From NCBI GenBank assembly GCA_947455205.1, contig CANGNF010000024.1, positions 1 to 64,000 on the forward strand: DNA of 64,000 bases. The letters run 5' to 3'. The stretch's first letter is position 1; the number at the start of each line of letters is the position of its first letter. Made by a program: the position numbers and the translations under genes. Positions 16,655 through 28,196 of this stretch are shown in pieces. The notes below the pieces were generated by a model, which was not told the DNA's origin, ran no database searches, and saw only the letters and a program-made list of their open reading frames with translations. Source of the DNA: Acetobacteraceae bacterium (GTDB lineage: Bacteria; Pseudomonadota; Alphaproteobacteria; Acetobacterales; Acetobacteraceae).

Positions 16655-17419
16655 TCAGCCCGGCAGCAACCGCGCCCTGGGCAGCACCAGCCAGGCGCGG
16701 GCGCCGATGCCGGGCTGGGCTTCCAGCCGCAGCTCGCCGCCATGGGCCTCCAGCAGGCTGCGCGCCACCGCCAGGCCGAAGCTGAGCCCGCGGGTATGGT
16801 CCACCGCCGAGGCCGCGCCCGTCGCCAGATCCTCGGCGCCCAGGCCGGCGCCCTCGTCCTCCACCACGATCGCCAGGCTCTCGCTGGTCAGCACCGGGTG
16901 CAGGTCGATCCAATCGCCTTCCCGCGTCAGTCGCGCCGCCCGCGCCACCACCTGGGAAAGCGCGCCCCGCAGGGCCCGGCGGTCCGCCTGCACGCTCAGC
17001 CCGGCGAAATCCTGCGCCAGGCGCCATTGCCGGCGGCCCTGGCCCAGCTGCGCCGTCACCCCGGCCAGCACTTCCTGCAACAGCGGCGCCAACTCCACCT
17101 TCTCCTCCGAAAGGCAGCGCGGCCCGGCGCTGGCGGCCAGCACTTCCTTCACCTCATCGGCCAGGCGCAGCACCTGGCGGGCTTCCGCCGCCACCGGCGC
17201 GCCGGCATCGCCCAGCCGCCCGGCAAGCCCCAGCAGCGCCAGCCCCGGCGCCTGCACCTCCTCCGCCAGCAGGCCCAGGCAGCGGGCATGGCTGGCGGCA
17301 CGCGCCTCGGCCGCCAGGGCGCGGGCCAGGGCGGCGGCGGCGCGGCGGTGCGCCCACAGCGCGGCCACCGCGGCGCCGAGCAGGAGCAGCGACAGCAGGA
17401 CCAGAAGCAGGATCATCAT
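16655..17419 (-). CDS. Small membrane histidine-kinase-like protein with degenerate H-box
   Basis: 254 residues: one N-terminal membrane helix (about 3-22), a helical dimerisation-like part and a GHKL ATPase domain. The G1 box DEGAG (188-192) and G2 box GLSFGL (211-216) are present. In the H-box position, where SHELRTP is expected, the sequence is AEEVQAP, with Glu53 in place of the phosphorylated histidine. The N-box asparagine also appears replaced by Arg160. It may bind ATP weakly or act as a pseudokinase. No sensor domain is present. It is convergent with the cyclase across a gene-free region. Confidence 0.65.
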   Translation of the reverse strand: MMILLLVLLSLLLLGAAVAALWAHRRAAAALARALAAEARAASHARCLGLLAEEVQAPGLALLGLAGRLGDAGAPVAAEARQVLRLADEVKEVLAASAGPRCLSEEKVELAPLLQEVLAGVTAQLGQGRRQWRLAQDFAGLSVQADRRALRGALSQVVARAARLTREGDWIDLHPVLTSESLAIVVEDEGAGLGAEDLATGAASAVDHTRGLSFGLAVARSLLEAHGGELRLEAQPGIGARAWLVLPRARLLPG

Positions 17420-17469
17420 GTGCCGATTCTAGCACGAACAGCCGAGAGGCGGGTTAACGCGCCGCCGCC

Positions 17470-17652
17470 TCAGCCCTCGTCATCCTCGTCCGGCAGCGGC
17501 TCCTCCGCCGGAATCGCGTAGTCACCGGCCAGCCAGCGGCCCAGGTCCACCTGGCGGCAGCGGGCGGAGCAGAACGGCCGGAAGCGCGGGTCGGCCGGCT
17601 TGCGGCAGACCGGGCAGGGCTTCAGCTTCGGCGTCGGCGGCTCAGCGGGCAT
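17470..17652 (-). CDS. yacG: DNA gyrase inhibitor YacG
   Basis: 60 residues with a four-cysteine zinc site (CPVC near the start, then FCSARCR) and the family motif [14 protein letters not shown]. YacG binds GyrB and inhibits gyrase. The ATG at 17652 lies inside the 3' end of the RNase G-like gene (11-base overlap), so it is part of the infA-maf-rng-yacG run. The tail is acidic (PDEDDEG). Confidence 0.92.
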   Translation of the reverse strand: MPAEPPTPKLKPCPVCRKPADPRFRPFCSARCRQVDLGRWLAGDYAIPAEEPLPDEDDEG

Positions 17653-18735
17653 GGAGGCTCTCAGCGCCCCAGGCCAGGCCGGGTTCGGGCTGCAATTCCA
17701 GCGGCTGGCCCAGCGTGGCCGCGGCTTCCTCCAGCGCGCCCGGCAGCGCATGCAGCGCGGCCAGCACGGCGGGCGCCGCCGCCAGCACCCAGCGCCGGCC
17801 CGGCTGCGCCGCGGCGTCCCGCGCCACCCGGCGCAGCGCGGCCAGCCCGGGCGTCAGCGGCCCGGCCAGTACCTCATGCAGCGGCGGATGCACGCGCTGG
17901 CGCTGCATCTCGAACAGGCCGAGCGGCCCCAGCCCCAGCAGCCGCACCAGGTGGTCCGGCTTCAGCGCCTCGCGCAGCGGCGCTTCCAGCGCGGCCCGGC
18001 GCTTCGGTGGCATCCCCGCCAGGTCCAGCAGGATGGCGCCGGCCAGGTTGCGCAGCCGGATCTGCCGCGCCGCCTCGGCCACCGCCGCCTCGTTCACCTG
18101 GGGCAGGGTGGCGCCGCCGCTGTCCACGTCCAGCGCCACCAGCGCCGGGGTGGGGCAGACCAGCAGGCGGCCGCCACCGGGCAGCGGCACCTCCTGCTGG
18201 CCCAGTTGCTCGAACTCAGCCTCCAGCGCGTCGTCGAAGGCCGGCTGGCGCAGCAGCGTGGCGCGCGGGCCCAGCCGCAGCCGGGCCAGCAGCGCCGCGT
18301 CATCCACCAGCACCGGCGCCTGCGGGTATTGCGCCGCCAGGCGTTCGGCCGCCATCGGCCCGCGCGCCAGCAGTACCGGCTGGTTGCCCGGCACCGCCGC
18401 CGTGGTGGTCTGCCCCAGCCGCACCGTCAGCCGCGGCCCCTTGCCGCCCTGGGCCGCGCGCGTCACTCGCAGCAGCAGCACCTGGCCCTCATGCACCGCC
18501 TTGGCGATCGGCTGGCGCGTCGGCGAGGCCTCGCTTTCCGGCAGGAAGCCGGTCTCGCCGCCCACCAGGGTGACGAAGGCCCCCGACAGCGCCGGGGCCA
18601 GTGCGGCGACGCGGCCGCGATGCAGGTCGCCGAGGCCATCCGGCCGGCCGGGCCGCTCGACCCAGGCTTCCAGCAACCGGTCGCCGGCCAGCAGGGCGGT
18701 GCGGACCTCCCCGGGGGAGGCGCTGACGCGGATGG

Positions 18736-18751
<16 letters not shown>
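17642..18751 (-). CDS. Short RNase E/G-family endoribonuclease
   Basis: 369 residues. It has an S1-like N-terminus ([23 protein letters not shown]) and the catalytic core with VALDVDSGG (D208/D210) and [19 protein letters not shown] (D243), matching the two metal-binding aspartates of RNase E/G. It is clearly shorter than RNase G (about 490 residues) and lacks the zinc-link CPxC motif that joins the dimer. Proteins like this sit between maf and yacG in many Alphaproteobacteria. Its start overlaps the end of maf by 16 bases and its end overlaps yacG. It probably processes RNA, but the dimer mode must differ from RNase E. Confidence 0.85.
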
Positions 18752-19473
<722 letters not shown>

Positions 19474-19478
19474 GCCGG

Positions 19479-19697
19479 CTACTTGAAGCGGAAGGTGATA
19501 CGGCCCTTGGTCAGGTCGTAGGGCGTCATCTCGACGTTGACGCGGTCCCCCGCCAGCACGCGGATGCGGTTCTTGCGCATCTTCCCGCTGGTGTGGGCCA
19601 GCACCATGTGCTCGTTGTCCAGCTTCACCCGGAACATGGCGTTGGGTAGCAGTTCGGTGACGGTGCCACTGAACTCGATCATGTCTTCTTTTGACAT
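19479..19697 (-). CDS. infA: Translation initiation factor IF-1
   Basis: 72 residues, standard length for IF-1. The OB-fold motifs are all present: [33 protein letters not shown] and [20 protein letters not shown]. It binds the ribosomal A site during initiation. A purine-rich AAGAGG ribosome site precedes the ATG. It lies 91 bases downstream of hisD on the same strand and leads the infA-maf-rng-yacG segment. Confidence 0.97.
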   Translation of the reverse strand: MSKEDMIEFSGTVTELLPNAMFRVKLDNEHMVLAHTSGKMRKNRIRVLAGDRVNVEMTPYDLTKGRITFRFK

Positions 19698-19788
19698 CAG
19701 GCCTCTTCAATTGCGGACGCGACGGCCCGGGGCCGCGGCGCTAGTTCGGGTCGGAAGGGGCGGAACATGGTCGCCGCGCCCCTTGGGG

Positions 19789-21084
19789 TCAAGTTTGCTC
19801 GCTTCTGGCCAACCTCAAGGCGACACTCCGGCCATGCGCGTCCAGCCCCTCGGCGGCCGCCAGGGCCACCGCGGCGGGGCCGATGGCGGCCAGCCCGGCG
19901 GCGCTGGCCTGCACCCAGGTGGTCCGCTTGAGGAAGTCGAACACCGACAAACCGCTGGCGAAGCGCGCGGTGCGGCCGGTGGGCAGCACATGGTTCGGCC
20001 CGGCGCAGTAGTCGCCCAGCGCCTCCGGGCACCAGGGGCCGAGGAAGGCGGCGCCGGCATGCCGCACCTGGGCAAACACGGCGGCCGGGTCCGGCAGCAG
20101 GATCTCCAAATGCTCCGGCGCCAGGCGGTTGACCAGGGCCACGCCCTCCGCCCAGTCCCGCACCACTACGATGGCGCCATGGTCGCGCCAGCTGGCGCCG
20201 GCGATGGCGGCACGCGGCAATTCCGCCAGCGCCGCTTCCACCGCGGCGGCGACCCGCAGGCCGAAGGCGGCGCTGTCGGTCACCAATATGCTCTGCGCGC
20301 TTTCGTCGTGCTCGGCCTGGGCCAGCAGGTCCATCGCCACCAGGGCGGGGTCCTGCGCCGCATCGGCCATCACCACCACCTCGGATGGCCCGGCGATGCT
20401 ATCGATGCCAACCCGGCCGAAGACCTGGCGCTTGGCCTCGGCCACATAGGCATTGCCGGGCCCGACGATGCGGTCCACCGGCGCCACGCTGGCGGTGCCA
20501 TAGGCCAGCGCCGCCACCGCCTGGGCCCCGCCGATGCGGTATACCTCAGTCACGCCGGCCCGCCGCGCGGCAGCCAGCACCAGCGGCGCCAGCTCGCCAT
20601 CCGGCGTCGGCACGCACATGGCGATGCGCTGCACGCCGGCGACCTTGGCCGGCAGCGCGTTCATCAGCACGCTGGACGGGTAGCTGGCCTTGCCGCCGGG
20701 CACGTAGAGGCCGACCGCATCCAGCGCGTTCCACCGCATGCCCAGCGTCAGGCCCGCGGGGTCCGGCAGTTCCAAATCGGTCGGCAGTTGCGCGCGGTGG
20801 AACCGCTCGATCCGCTCCGCCGCCAGGTCCAGCGCGGCGGCCAGGTCCGGCGCGATACCGGCGGTGGCGGCGTCGATCTCCTCGGCGGTGATCCGCAGCG
20901 TGGCCGGCGTGTGGCGGTCGAAGCGCGTGGTGTAGTCCAGCAGCGCCGCGTCGCCGCGCGCCCGCACGGCGGCGATGATCTCCGCCACCGCGCCATCCAC
21001 CCGCGCCGTGGTCTCCCGCGCCTCGTTCAGCAGCGCGGTGAAGGCGGCCTCGAAATCGGCATCCGTCGTGTTCAGCGTCTTCAT
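19789..21084 (-). CDS. hisD: Histidinol dehydrogenase
   Basis: 431 residues, the usual length. Signature elements are YVPGGKASYPSSVLMNALPAKVAGV, GPGNAYVAEAKRQV, the zinc/catalytic region LLAQAEHDE and LAPEHLEIL. It oxidises L-histidinol to histidine with two NAD, the last step of histidine synthesis. The ATG at 21084 overlaps the hisG stop as ATGA; the longer open frame upstream is hisG in another frame. It is at the end of a dcd-murA-hisG-hisD run. Confidence 0.96.
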   Translation of the reverse strand: MKTLNTTDADFEAAFTALLNEARETTARVDGAVAEIIAAVRARGDAALLDYTTRFDRHTPATLRITAEEIDAATAGIAPDLAAALDLAAERIERFHRAQLPTDLELPDPAGLTLGMRWNALDAVGLYVPGGKASYPSSVLMNALPAKVAGVQRIAMCVPTPDGELAPLVLAAARRAGVTEVYRIGGAQAVAALAYGTASVAPVDRIVGPGNAYVAEAKRQVFGRVGIDSIAGPSEVVVMADAAQDPALVAMDLLAQAEHDESAQSILVTDSAAFGLRVAAAVEAALAELPRAAIAGASWRDHGAIVVVRDWAEGVALVNRLAPEHLEILLPDPAAVFAQVRHAGAAFLGPWCPEALGDYCAGPNHVLPTGRTARFASGLSVFDFLKRTTWVQASAAGLAAIGPAAVALAAAEGLDAHGRSVALRLARSEQT

Positions 21085-21770
21085 GCGGCAAGCGCCGCGC
21101 GGAACCGGTTGATCCAGCCGGCAATCTCCTCCGGCCTGGTCTTCAACGCCGTGCGGTTGACGATGAGGCGCGAGGTGACGTGCGCGATCACCTCCGTCTC
21201 CACCAGGCCGTTGGCGCGCAGCGTGCTGCCGGTATCCACCAGGTCCACGATCACCTTGCTCAGCCCCAGCGCCGGCGCCAGCTCCATCGCGCCGTTCAGG
21301 TGGACGATCTCGGCCTGGATGCCGCGCTGGGCATAGTGCTTCTGGGCAATGCCGGGGTACTTGCTGGCCACGGTGATGCGCGACCAGCGGCTGCTGTCCT
21401 CGGCTTCGGCAAAGCCCTTGGGCGCCGCCACGGAAATGCGGCAGCCGCCGATTCCCAGGTCCAGCGGGGCGTAGATCTCGGGGTAGTCGAACTCCATCAG
21501 CACATCGGCGCCGCAGACGCCGATCTGCGCCGCGCCATGCGCCACGAAGGTCGCCACGTCGAAGCTGCGGACCCGCACCACGTCGAGGCCCGGGTCGGTG
21601 GTCTCGAAGCGCAGCCGCCGGCTGTCCTCGTTCATGCAATCCGGCGCCGGGGTGATGCCGGCGCGCGCCAGCACCGGGCCCAGCTCCTTCAGGATGCGGC
21701 CCTTCGGCAGCGCCAGGATGACGGGGCCGAGGTCGGTCGTGGCCGTCAGGTTGGGTTGGGGCAGGTCCAT
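21081..21770 (-). CDS. hisG: ATP phosphoribosyltransferase, short form
   Basis: 229 residues: ILALPKGRILKELGPVLARAGI at the start, GADVLMEFDYPEIYAPLDLGIGGCR, and the PRPP-binding ELAPALGLSKVIVDLVDTGSTLRANGL. It lacks the C-terminal regulatory domain, so it is the short HisG form, which normally needs HisZ for activity and feedback control. hisZ is not in the window. The ATG at 21770 was preferred to upstream in-frame ATGs because it starts 7 bases after the murA stop and precedes the conserved fold. Confidence 0.94.
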   Translation of the reverse strand: MDLPQPNLTATTDLGPVILALPKGRILKELGPVLARAGITPAPDCMNEDSRRLRFETTDPGLDVVRVRSFDVATFVAHGAAQIGVCGADVLMEFDYPEIYAPLDLGIGGCRISVAAPKGFAEAEDSSRWSRITVASKYPGIAQKHYAQRGIQAEIVHLNGAMELAPALGLSKVIVDLVDTGSTLRANGLVETEVIAHVTSRLIVNRTALKTRPEEIAGWINRFRAALAA

Positions 21771-21777
21771 GGTCGCG

Positions 21778-23049
21778 TCACCCAGCGATTCGTTCGACAT
21801 CGGCGCCAACGGCGGCCAGCTTGGCTTCCACCCGTTCATAGCCGCGGTCCAGATGGTAGACGCGGTTGACGATGGTCTCACCCTCCGCCGCCAACCCGGC
21901 CAGCACCAGGGAAACGCTGGCGCGCAGATCCGTCGCCATCACCTGTGCGCCGGAAAGCCGGGCGACGCCGCGGACGATGGCGGACGACCCATGCACGTTG
22001 ATGCGCGCGCCCATGCGGTTCAGCTCCGGCACATGCATGAAGCGGTTCTCGAAGATTGTCTCGGTCAGCATGGAGGCCCCCTCCGCCACCGCCATCAGCG
22101 CCATGAACTGCGCCTGCATGTCGGTCGCGAAGCCAGGATAGGGCTCGGTCATCGCGTCCACGCCGTGCAGGCCGTTCAGGCGGGAGACGGTCAGCCCGTC
22201 CGGCACTTCCTCCACCGCCACGCCGGCTTCCCGCAGCGTGCGGGCAAAGGCGCCGAGATGCGTCAGCCCGGCGCCCTCCAGCAGCACCTCGCCGCCGGTG
22301 ATGGCGGCGGCGCAGGCATAGGTGCCGGCCTCGATCCGGTCGGGGATGATGGAATGGTCGGCGCCATGCAACTCGGCCACGCCTTCCACCCGCAGTCGGT
22401 CGGTGCCCAAGCCCTCGATCTTCGCGCCCATGGCGTTCAGCAGCAGGCAGAGATCCTCGATCTCCGGCTCCCGCGCCGCGTTCACCAACTCGGTCACGCC
22501 ATCGGCCAGGGCGGCGGCCATCAGCAGGTTCTCGGTGGCGCCCACGGAAACCTGCGGGAACAGGATCCGGCCGCCATGCAGCCGGCCCTTCCCGCCATTC
22601 GGCGCTTCCGCGTTGATGTAGCCGGCGTCGAGGGTGATGGTTGCGCCCATCGCCTCCAGCCCCTTCAGGTGCAGATCCACCGGCCGGGTGCCGATGGCGC
22701 AGCCGCCAGGCAGGGAGACGCGGGCGCGGCCGAACCGCGCCACCAACGGCCCCAGCACCAGCACGGAGGCGCGCATCTTCCGCACCAGGTCGTAGGGCGC
22801 CTCCAGGTTGTTGACGTTGCCGGAAAGCGTCAGCGTCCGCGCCGCCTTGTCATGCTCCACGCTCAGCCCGTGCTGGCGCAGCAGGCCGGCCATGGTGGCG
22901 ATATCCGCCAGGTCCGGCGCATTGCGCAGCACCACCGGCCCTTCGGTCAGCAAGCCCGTCGCCATCAGTGGCAGCGCCGCGTTCTTGGCGCCGCCGATGG
23001 CGATGCGCCCGTTCAACTGCCGCCCGCCGCGAACCCGGATGCGATCCAT
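21778..23049 (-). CDS. murA: UDP-N-acetylglucosamine 1-carboxyvinyltransferase
   Basis: 423 residues. It has the N-terminal substrate lysine in GGAKNAALP (K22-N23) and the fosfomycin-target cysteine in [14 protein letters not shown] (C117), the normal, fosfomycin-sensitive type. It transfers enolpyruvate to UDP-GlcNAc, the first committed step of peptidoglycan synthesis. The ATG at 23049 gives the classic MDRIRVRGG start; the upstream extension overlaps dcd and is not conserved. It lies 10 bases downstream of dcd. Confidence 0.96.
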   Translation of the reverse strand: MDRIRVRGGRQLNGRIAIGGAKNAALPLMATGLLTEGPVVLRNAPDLADIATMAGLLRQHGLSVEHDKAARTLTLSGNVNNLEAPYDLVRKMRASVLVLGPLVARFGRARVSLPGGCAIGTRPVDLHLKGLEAMGATITLDAGYINAEAPNGGKGRLHGGRILFPQVSVGATENLLMAAALADGVTELVNAAREPEIEDLCLLLNAMGAKIEGLGTDRLRVEGVAELHGADHSIIPDRIEAGTYACAAAITGGEVLLEGAGLTHLGAFARTLREAGVAVEEVPDGLTVSRLNGLHGVDAMTEPYPGFATDMQAQFMALMAVAEGASMLTETIFENRFMHVPELNRMGARINVHGSSAIVRGVARLSGAQVMATDLRASVSLVLAGLAAEGETIVNRVYHLDRGYERVEAKLAAVGADVERIAG

Positions 23050-23059
23050 CACCCTGCCC

Positions 23060-23620
23060 CTACAGCCGCGGCAGCGCGACGCCGCGCTGGCGCATGTACT
23101 TGCCGGCACGGTCGGCATAGCTCACCTCGGGCGCGCCGGCGCCCTGCAGGAACAGGAACTGGCAGATGCCCTCGTTGGCGTAGACCTTGGCCGGCAGCGG
23201 CGTGGTGTTGCTGATCTCGATCGTCACCTGGCCTTCCCATTCCGGCTCCAGCGGCGTCACGTTCACGATCAGCCCGCAGCGCGCATAGGTGGACTTGCCC
23301 AGGCAGATCACCAGGATGTCCCGCGGCACGCGGAAATATTCCACCGTATGCGCCAGCACGAAGCTGTTGGGCGGGATGATGCAGACCGCCCCCTGGCGGC
23401 TGACGAAGCTGGTGTCGCTGAACGACTTGGGGTCCACCAGCGCGTTGTCCACGTTGGTGAAGATCTTGAACTCGTCGGCGACGCGGGCGTCGTAGCCATA
23501 GCTGGACAGCCCGTAGCTGATGACGCCCTCGCGCCGCTGGCTCTCGACGAAGGGCTCGATCATGCCCTTCTCGGTTGCCATCCGGCGGATCCAGCTGTCT
23601 GGCATGATGGGCATGGGCAA
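23060..23620 (-). CDS. dcd: dCTP deaminase
   Basis: 186 residues. The family motifs are [30 protein letters not shown]-like [38 protein letters not shown] with the substrate-binding Ser/Arg, and [23 protein letters not shown]. It deaminates dCTP to dUTP for thymidylate synthesis. The start could also be the second ATG, two codons downstream. It is the first gene of the dcd-murA-hisG-hisD run. Confidence 0.95.
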   Translation of the reverse strand: MPMPIMPDSWIRRMATEKGMIEPFVESQRREGVISYGLSSYGYDARVADEFKIFTNVDNALVDPKSFSDTSFVSRQGAVCIIPPNSFVLAHTVEYFRVPRDILVICLGKSTYARCGLIVNVTPLEPEWEGQVTIEISNTTPLPAKVYANEGICQFLFLQGAGAPEVSYADRAGKYMRQRGVALPRL

Positions 23621-23756
23621 CGGCCTTCGCGCGCGGCGTTGCGGGCGCGGCGGCTAGCCAGGCGCCGGCCAGCAACCAGGGGCGCCAGCCCTTAGCCCAG
23701 CCGGCCGCCAGCGGCAACCGGAAGCCGGGCCGGGGCCCGGGGAATCGGCGCCCGGC

Positions 23757-23993
23757 TCATTCCCGCGGCGGGTCGTCCGCCCCCTCGGCCGGCCCGGCGT
23801 CCGGCGGCGCGGCCTCCGCCCGGGCGCGGGCCTGGGCCTTGCGCCGGCGCAGATTGGCCCGCAGCGCCGCCGCCAGCCGCGCCTCCCGCCCAGCCTGCGG
23901 CGTGGTGGCCGGGGTGGCGGGGCGCTGGGCGGCGGTGGGACGGGCCGGCGGCGGGGGCGGGTCTTCGGCGGGCATGCCGGTGCAGGCTGCCAT
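23757..23993 (-). CDS. Small basic hypothetical protein with RANLRRRKAQARAR motif
   Basis: 78 residues from ATG 23993; starts at 23975 or 24005 are also possible. The N-terminal half is Pro/Ala-rich. The centre has AALRANLRRRKAQARAR, a motif I associate with short conserved alphaproteobacterial proteins of unknown function, and the tail is acidic. It is divergent from the DUF3126 gene. No function is proposed. Confidence 0.55.
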   Translation of the reverse strand: MAACTGMPAEDPPPPPARPTAAQRPATPATTPQAGREARLAAALRANLRRRKAQARARAEAAPPDAGPAEGADDPPRE

Positions 23994-24104
23994 GCCGCAC
24001 CCCATATGGCCAAGGCTGGCACCGCGACGCCGCGGCCTTCCAGCCCCTCGACCGGCCCGCGCGGCCGGTGCATAGAACGGGCCGAAACACCGGGAACCGC
24101 CGTG

Positions 24105-24356
24105 ATGACCAAAGCCGATATCGACCGCGTCCAGGCCTATCTGCGCCGCCTGCTGGGCACCGAGCGCATCAACCTGCTGGCCCCCGCCCGCGCCGGGCTT
24201 TCGGTGGAGGTGGCGGTGCAGGACGAGGTGATCGGCACGCTGCACCGCGACGAGGACGAGGGCGAGGTGTCCTATTCCATCCACCTGACGGTGCTGGAGG
24301 AAGACCTGCCGCCGCTGCCCAAGGCCGCCACGGCGCCGAAGCGTCGGCCGAACTGA
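24105..24356 (+). CDS. DUF3126 family protein
   Basis: 83 residues: IDRVQAYLRRLLGTERINLL, then a beta-rich part ending in DEDEGEVSYSIHLTVLEEDL, the DUF3126 signature found across Alphaproteobacteria. The ATG at 24105 starts at the conserved helix; the longer frame upstream is unconserved. The family function is unknown. Confidence 0.85.
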   Translation: MTKADIDRVQAYLRRLLGTERINLLAPARAGLSVEVAVQDEVIGTLHRDEDEGEVSYSIHLTVLEEDLPPLPKAATAPKRRPN

Positions 24357-24450
24357 AGGCAACCGCCATCTTGCGCCGCGCGCCGGCGTGGCCCGCCCAC
24401 GGGCGGCGCGCCGGCAGCGGCCGCACCGACCCGGCCGGAACGGGACCGCG

Positions 24451-25749
24451 ATGACCGACCTCGAGACCTACCGGCAACGGCACGGCATTGCGCGCCACTT
24501 CGAAAGCCTCGGCGACAACGCCGAGCTGGGCATGCTGCAACGGGCGTGGGGGGTGGAATACGGCAACGTCTTCCGCTGGGCCTTCTCGGAAACGTTGCCC
24601 GACCTGCTGACGGTACTGCAGCGGCGCTTCGACGGCCTGTTCGATTTCGACCACCTGGTGCCCTATGGCGGCGGCGGCATGGTGTTCGACACCGCCCACG
24701 GCATCGCCTTCAACACCGAGATGCGCTCGGCCTGGCGCGATGGCGCCTGGGACTTCCTGCAGGACGAGGACGCCCGGCTGGCGATCTACGCCCGCGAGTA
24801 CCAGACGACGACGCAGCTGATCGTCTCCACCCGGCGCAAGCTGGCGGCGGGGCGCAGGATCTTCGTCTACAAGCGCAATGACGGCGTGACCGAGGCCGAG
24901 GCCATCGAGCTGCACAGCGTGCTGCAAGCCTATGGCCCGGTGCCGCTGGTGGTGGTCAACCTGGCCCGTGGCGCCGACGCGCCCGGCACCGCCCGGCTGC
25001 TGCGGCCGGGCCTCTACCTCGGTTTCCTCGACCGCTTCGCCGACTACAGCAATGCCGGCGATGCCTCGGTGGCGCCCTGGTTCGCCATGCTGGGGCAGGT
25101 GCTGGACCTGGCGGGCGTTGCCGAGGCACCGCCGGCGGTGAATTTCTGCGACCAGATCGAGCGAGCGATGGACAACCCCGCGCTGCTGGACGGCATCCGG
25201 CAGCAGGACGTCCCCTTCGGCGGCTACCGCAAGCTGCAGCAGGACCTGGCGGCGCTGGGCTGGGACGACGCCCAGCTGTTCCGCTCCTACCTGACCTTCG
25301 GCTATTTCGAGGGGCGCTTCTGGCAGGGCGGCGAGGACGAGCCGCCCTTTCCGGCGGATGCGCTGGGCCAACTGGACCACCTGTACCGGCTGCAGATGAA
25401 CCAGCTGGCGCTGCTGCTGCTGAGCCGGCGCAAGGCCGAGCTGCTGGGGTTCTACCGCAGCTTCGTCGTGGCGGTGATGCTGGGCGCGCCGCCGATGCTG
25501 CAGCGGGCCTACTACCAGGCGCTGCGCGCGCGGCCGGGCTTCCCCACCTTCCGGGAGCGCTGCGGCAGCCTGTTGAGCCGCTTCTTCACCCAGGCCACGC
25601 ACCCGGACTTTGCCGACTACATCCAGGCGCGCAAGGCGGCGGACAACCTGCTGGGCTGGAACCCCGACGTGCTGCGCGCCACCGTGGCCCGCCATGCCGC
25701 GGAGTACCCGGCGCTGAAGGACCGGCTGGCGGCGCTGGTGCCGGCCTAG
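24451..25749 (+). CDS. Hypothetical protein with SLGDNAELG motif
   Basis: 432 residues, soluble, with no signal peptide. The N-terminus has FESLGDNAELGMLQRAWG (about 18-34), followed by FRWAFSE and FDFDHLVPYGG. This resembles the SLG-x-N-C-E-x-G start of proteins often found with surface-polysaccharide genes and of the papain-like DUF1796 group. Here the residue at the usual cysteine position is alanine (A24), so a cysteine-peptidase role would be lost. The C-terminal third is helical. No glycan genes are adjacent. The function is unknown; the family link is tentative. Confidence 0.6.
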   Translation: MTDLETYRQRHGIARHFESLGDNAELGMLQRAWGVEYGNVFRWAFSETLPDLLTVLQRRFDGLFDFDHLVPYGGGGMVFDTAHGIAFNTEMRSAWRDGAWDFLQDEDARLAIYAREYQTTTQLIVSTRRKLAAGRRIFVYKRNDGVTEAEAIELHSVLQAYGPVPLVVVNLARGADAPGTARLLRPGLYLGFLDRFADYSNAGDASVAPWFAMLGQVLDLAGVAEAPPAVNFCDQIERAMDNPALLDGIRQQDVPFGGYRKLQQDLAALGWDDAQLFRSYLTFGYFEGRFWQGGEDEPPFPADALGQLDHLYRLQMNQLALLLLSRRKAELLGFYRSFVVAVMLGAPPMLQRAYYQALRARPGFPTFRERCGSLLSRFFTQATHPDFADYIQARKAADNLLGWNPDVLRATVARHAAEYPALKDRLAALVPA

Positions 25750-25762
25750 GGGCGCGCTGTCG

Positions 25763-25789
25763 CCTGACCAAACCGCACCCTCGGTCAGG
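25763..25789. terminator. Hairpin between convergent genes
   Basis: CCTGACC (25763-25769) pairs with GGTCAGG (25783-25789) between the convergent hypothetical gene and argF. It could act on either strand, but neither side has a clear T-run. Confidence 0.4.
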
Positions 25790-25920
25790 TGGGGCAGTTT
25801 AGCGTCTTTCCGCGCCGCCTCGCGTAACGCGCCGCTGCTGCCCCATCCAGCCCAGGGGCGCCATCGCCTCCGCGGTGAACGACGACGAGGAGGCTGCCGA
25901 CTGCTGCCCCGGCGGCGGCC

Positions 25921-26876
25921 TCAGACGGCGCCCATGGCCCAGATCAGCACGCCCTTCTGCGCGTGCAGCCGATTCTCGGCCTCGTCGAACACTACGCTCT
26001 GCGGCCCGTCGATCACCTCGGCGGCCACTTCCTCGCCGCGATGCGCCGGCAGGCAGTGCTGGAAGATCGCGTCCGGCAGCGCCTTGGCCATCAGCTCCGG
26101 CGTCACCTGGTAGGGCGCCAGCACGTTGTGGCGGTTGGGCTGGCTGCCATCCGCGTTTTCCTGGTGCATGCTCACCCAGGCATCCGTCACCACGCAGCGG
26201 GCGCCGGTCACGGCTTCCACCGGGTCGTCGGTCAGCAGGATGTCGGCACCCTCGCCGCGCGCCCAGTCCAGCAGCGCCTGCGGCGGCCGCAGCTCCGGCG
26301 GGCAGGCCAGGCGCAGCTTGAAGTTCAGCCGCGTCGCCGCCTGGATGAAGCTCTGCGCCACGTTGTTGCCGTCGCCGATCCAGGCCACCGTCTGCCCGGC
26401 GATCGGGCCGCGATGCTCCTCGAAGGTCAGCACATCCGCCATCAGCTGGCAGGGGTGGCTGATGTCGGTCAGCCCGTTGATCACCGGCACCGTCGCATGC
26501 GCCGCCATCTCGCGGATGCGGTTCACGTCGTTGGTCCGCATCATGATGCAGTCCACGTAGCGCGACAGCACCTTCGCCATGTCGGAGACTTCCTCCCCGC
26601 GGGAGGACTGCATGTCCCGGCTGTTCAGGTAGACCACGTCGCCGCCCAGCTGGCGGATGCCGACCTCGAAGCTGACGCGGGTGCGGGTGGACGGCTTCTC
26701 GAAGATCAGCGCCACATGCTTGCCGGCCAGCGGCTTGGCCACGTAGCCGCCGCGCTTGGTCTGCGCCGCCAGGTCCAGCATGCGGCGCAGCGTCGGCGCC
26801 TCGAAGTCCATCAGTTCCAGGAAGTGCCGGGGGGCCTCGGTATTCGGCCCCCCCTGCTTCAACGCCACGACAGGGC

Positions 26877-26880
<4 letters not shown>
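25921..26880 (-). CDS. argF: Ornithine carbamoyltransferase
   Basis: 319 residues. It has the carbamoyl-phosphate loop [11 protein letters not shown], the ornithine side motifs [14 protein letters not shown] and DAWVSMHQE, and the catalytic [11 protein letters not shown]. It converts ornithine and carbamoyl phosphate to citrulline in arginine synthesis. It overlaps the end of argD by ATGA, forming an argD-argF operon. Ornithine is also the presumed substrate of the decarboxylase at 5987, linking arginine and polyamine supply. Confidence 0.96.
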
Positions 26881-28076
<1,196 letters not shown>

Positions 28077-28142
28077 GGGTTTGCGCTCCAGTCCTTCCCC
28101 CGCGCCTGCGGACCGATCCGGGCGCTTCCAGGGGAAGCGCGG

Positions 28143-28172
28143 GATTTGGCCGAAAAGCGAGGCTCTCGTCAA
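28143..28172 (-). promoter_or_regulatory. Candidate promoter of argD-argF
   Basis: On the minus strand TTGACG (28172-28167) and CAAATC (28148-28143) are separated by 18 bases. The -35 box is good and the -10 box weak. The position fits transcription of argD, about 65 bases upstream of its start. Confidence 0.3.
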
Positions 28173-28196
28173 ATGTGGTGTTGCGTGACCCCGGCC

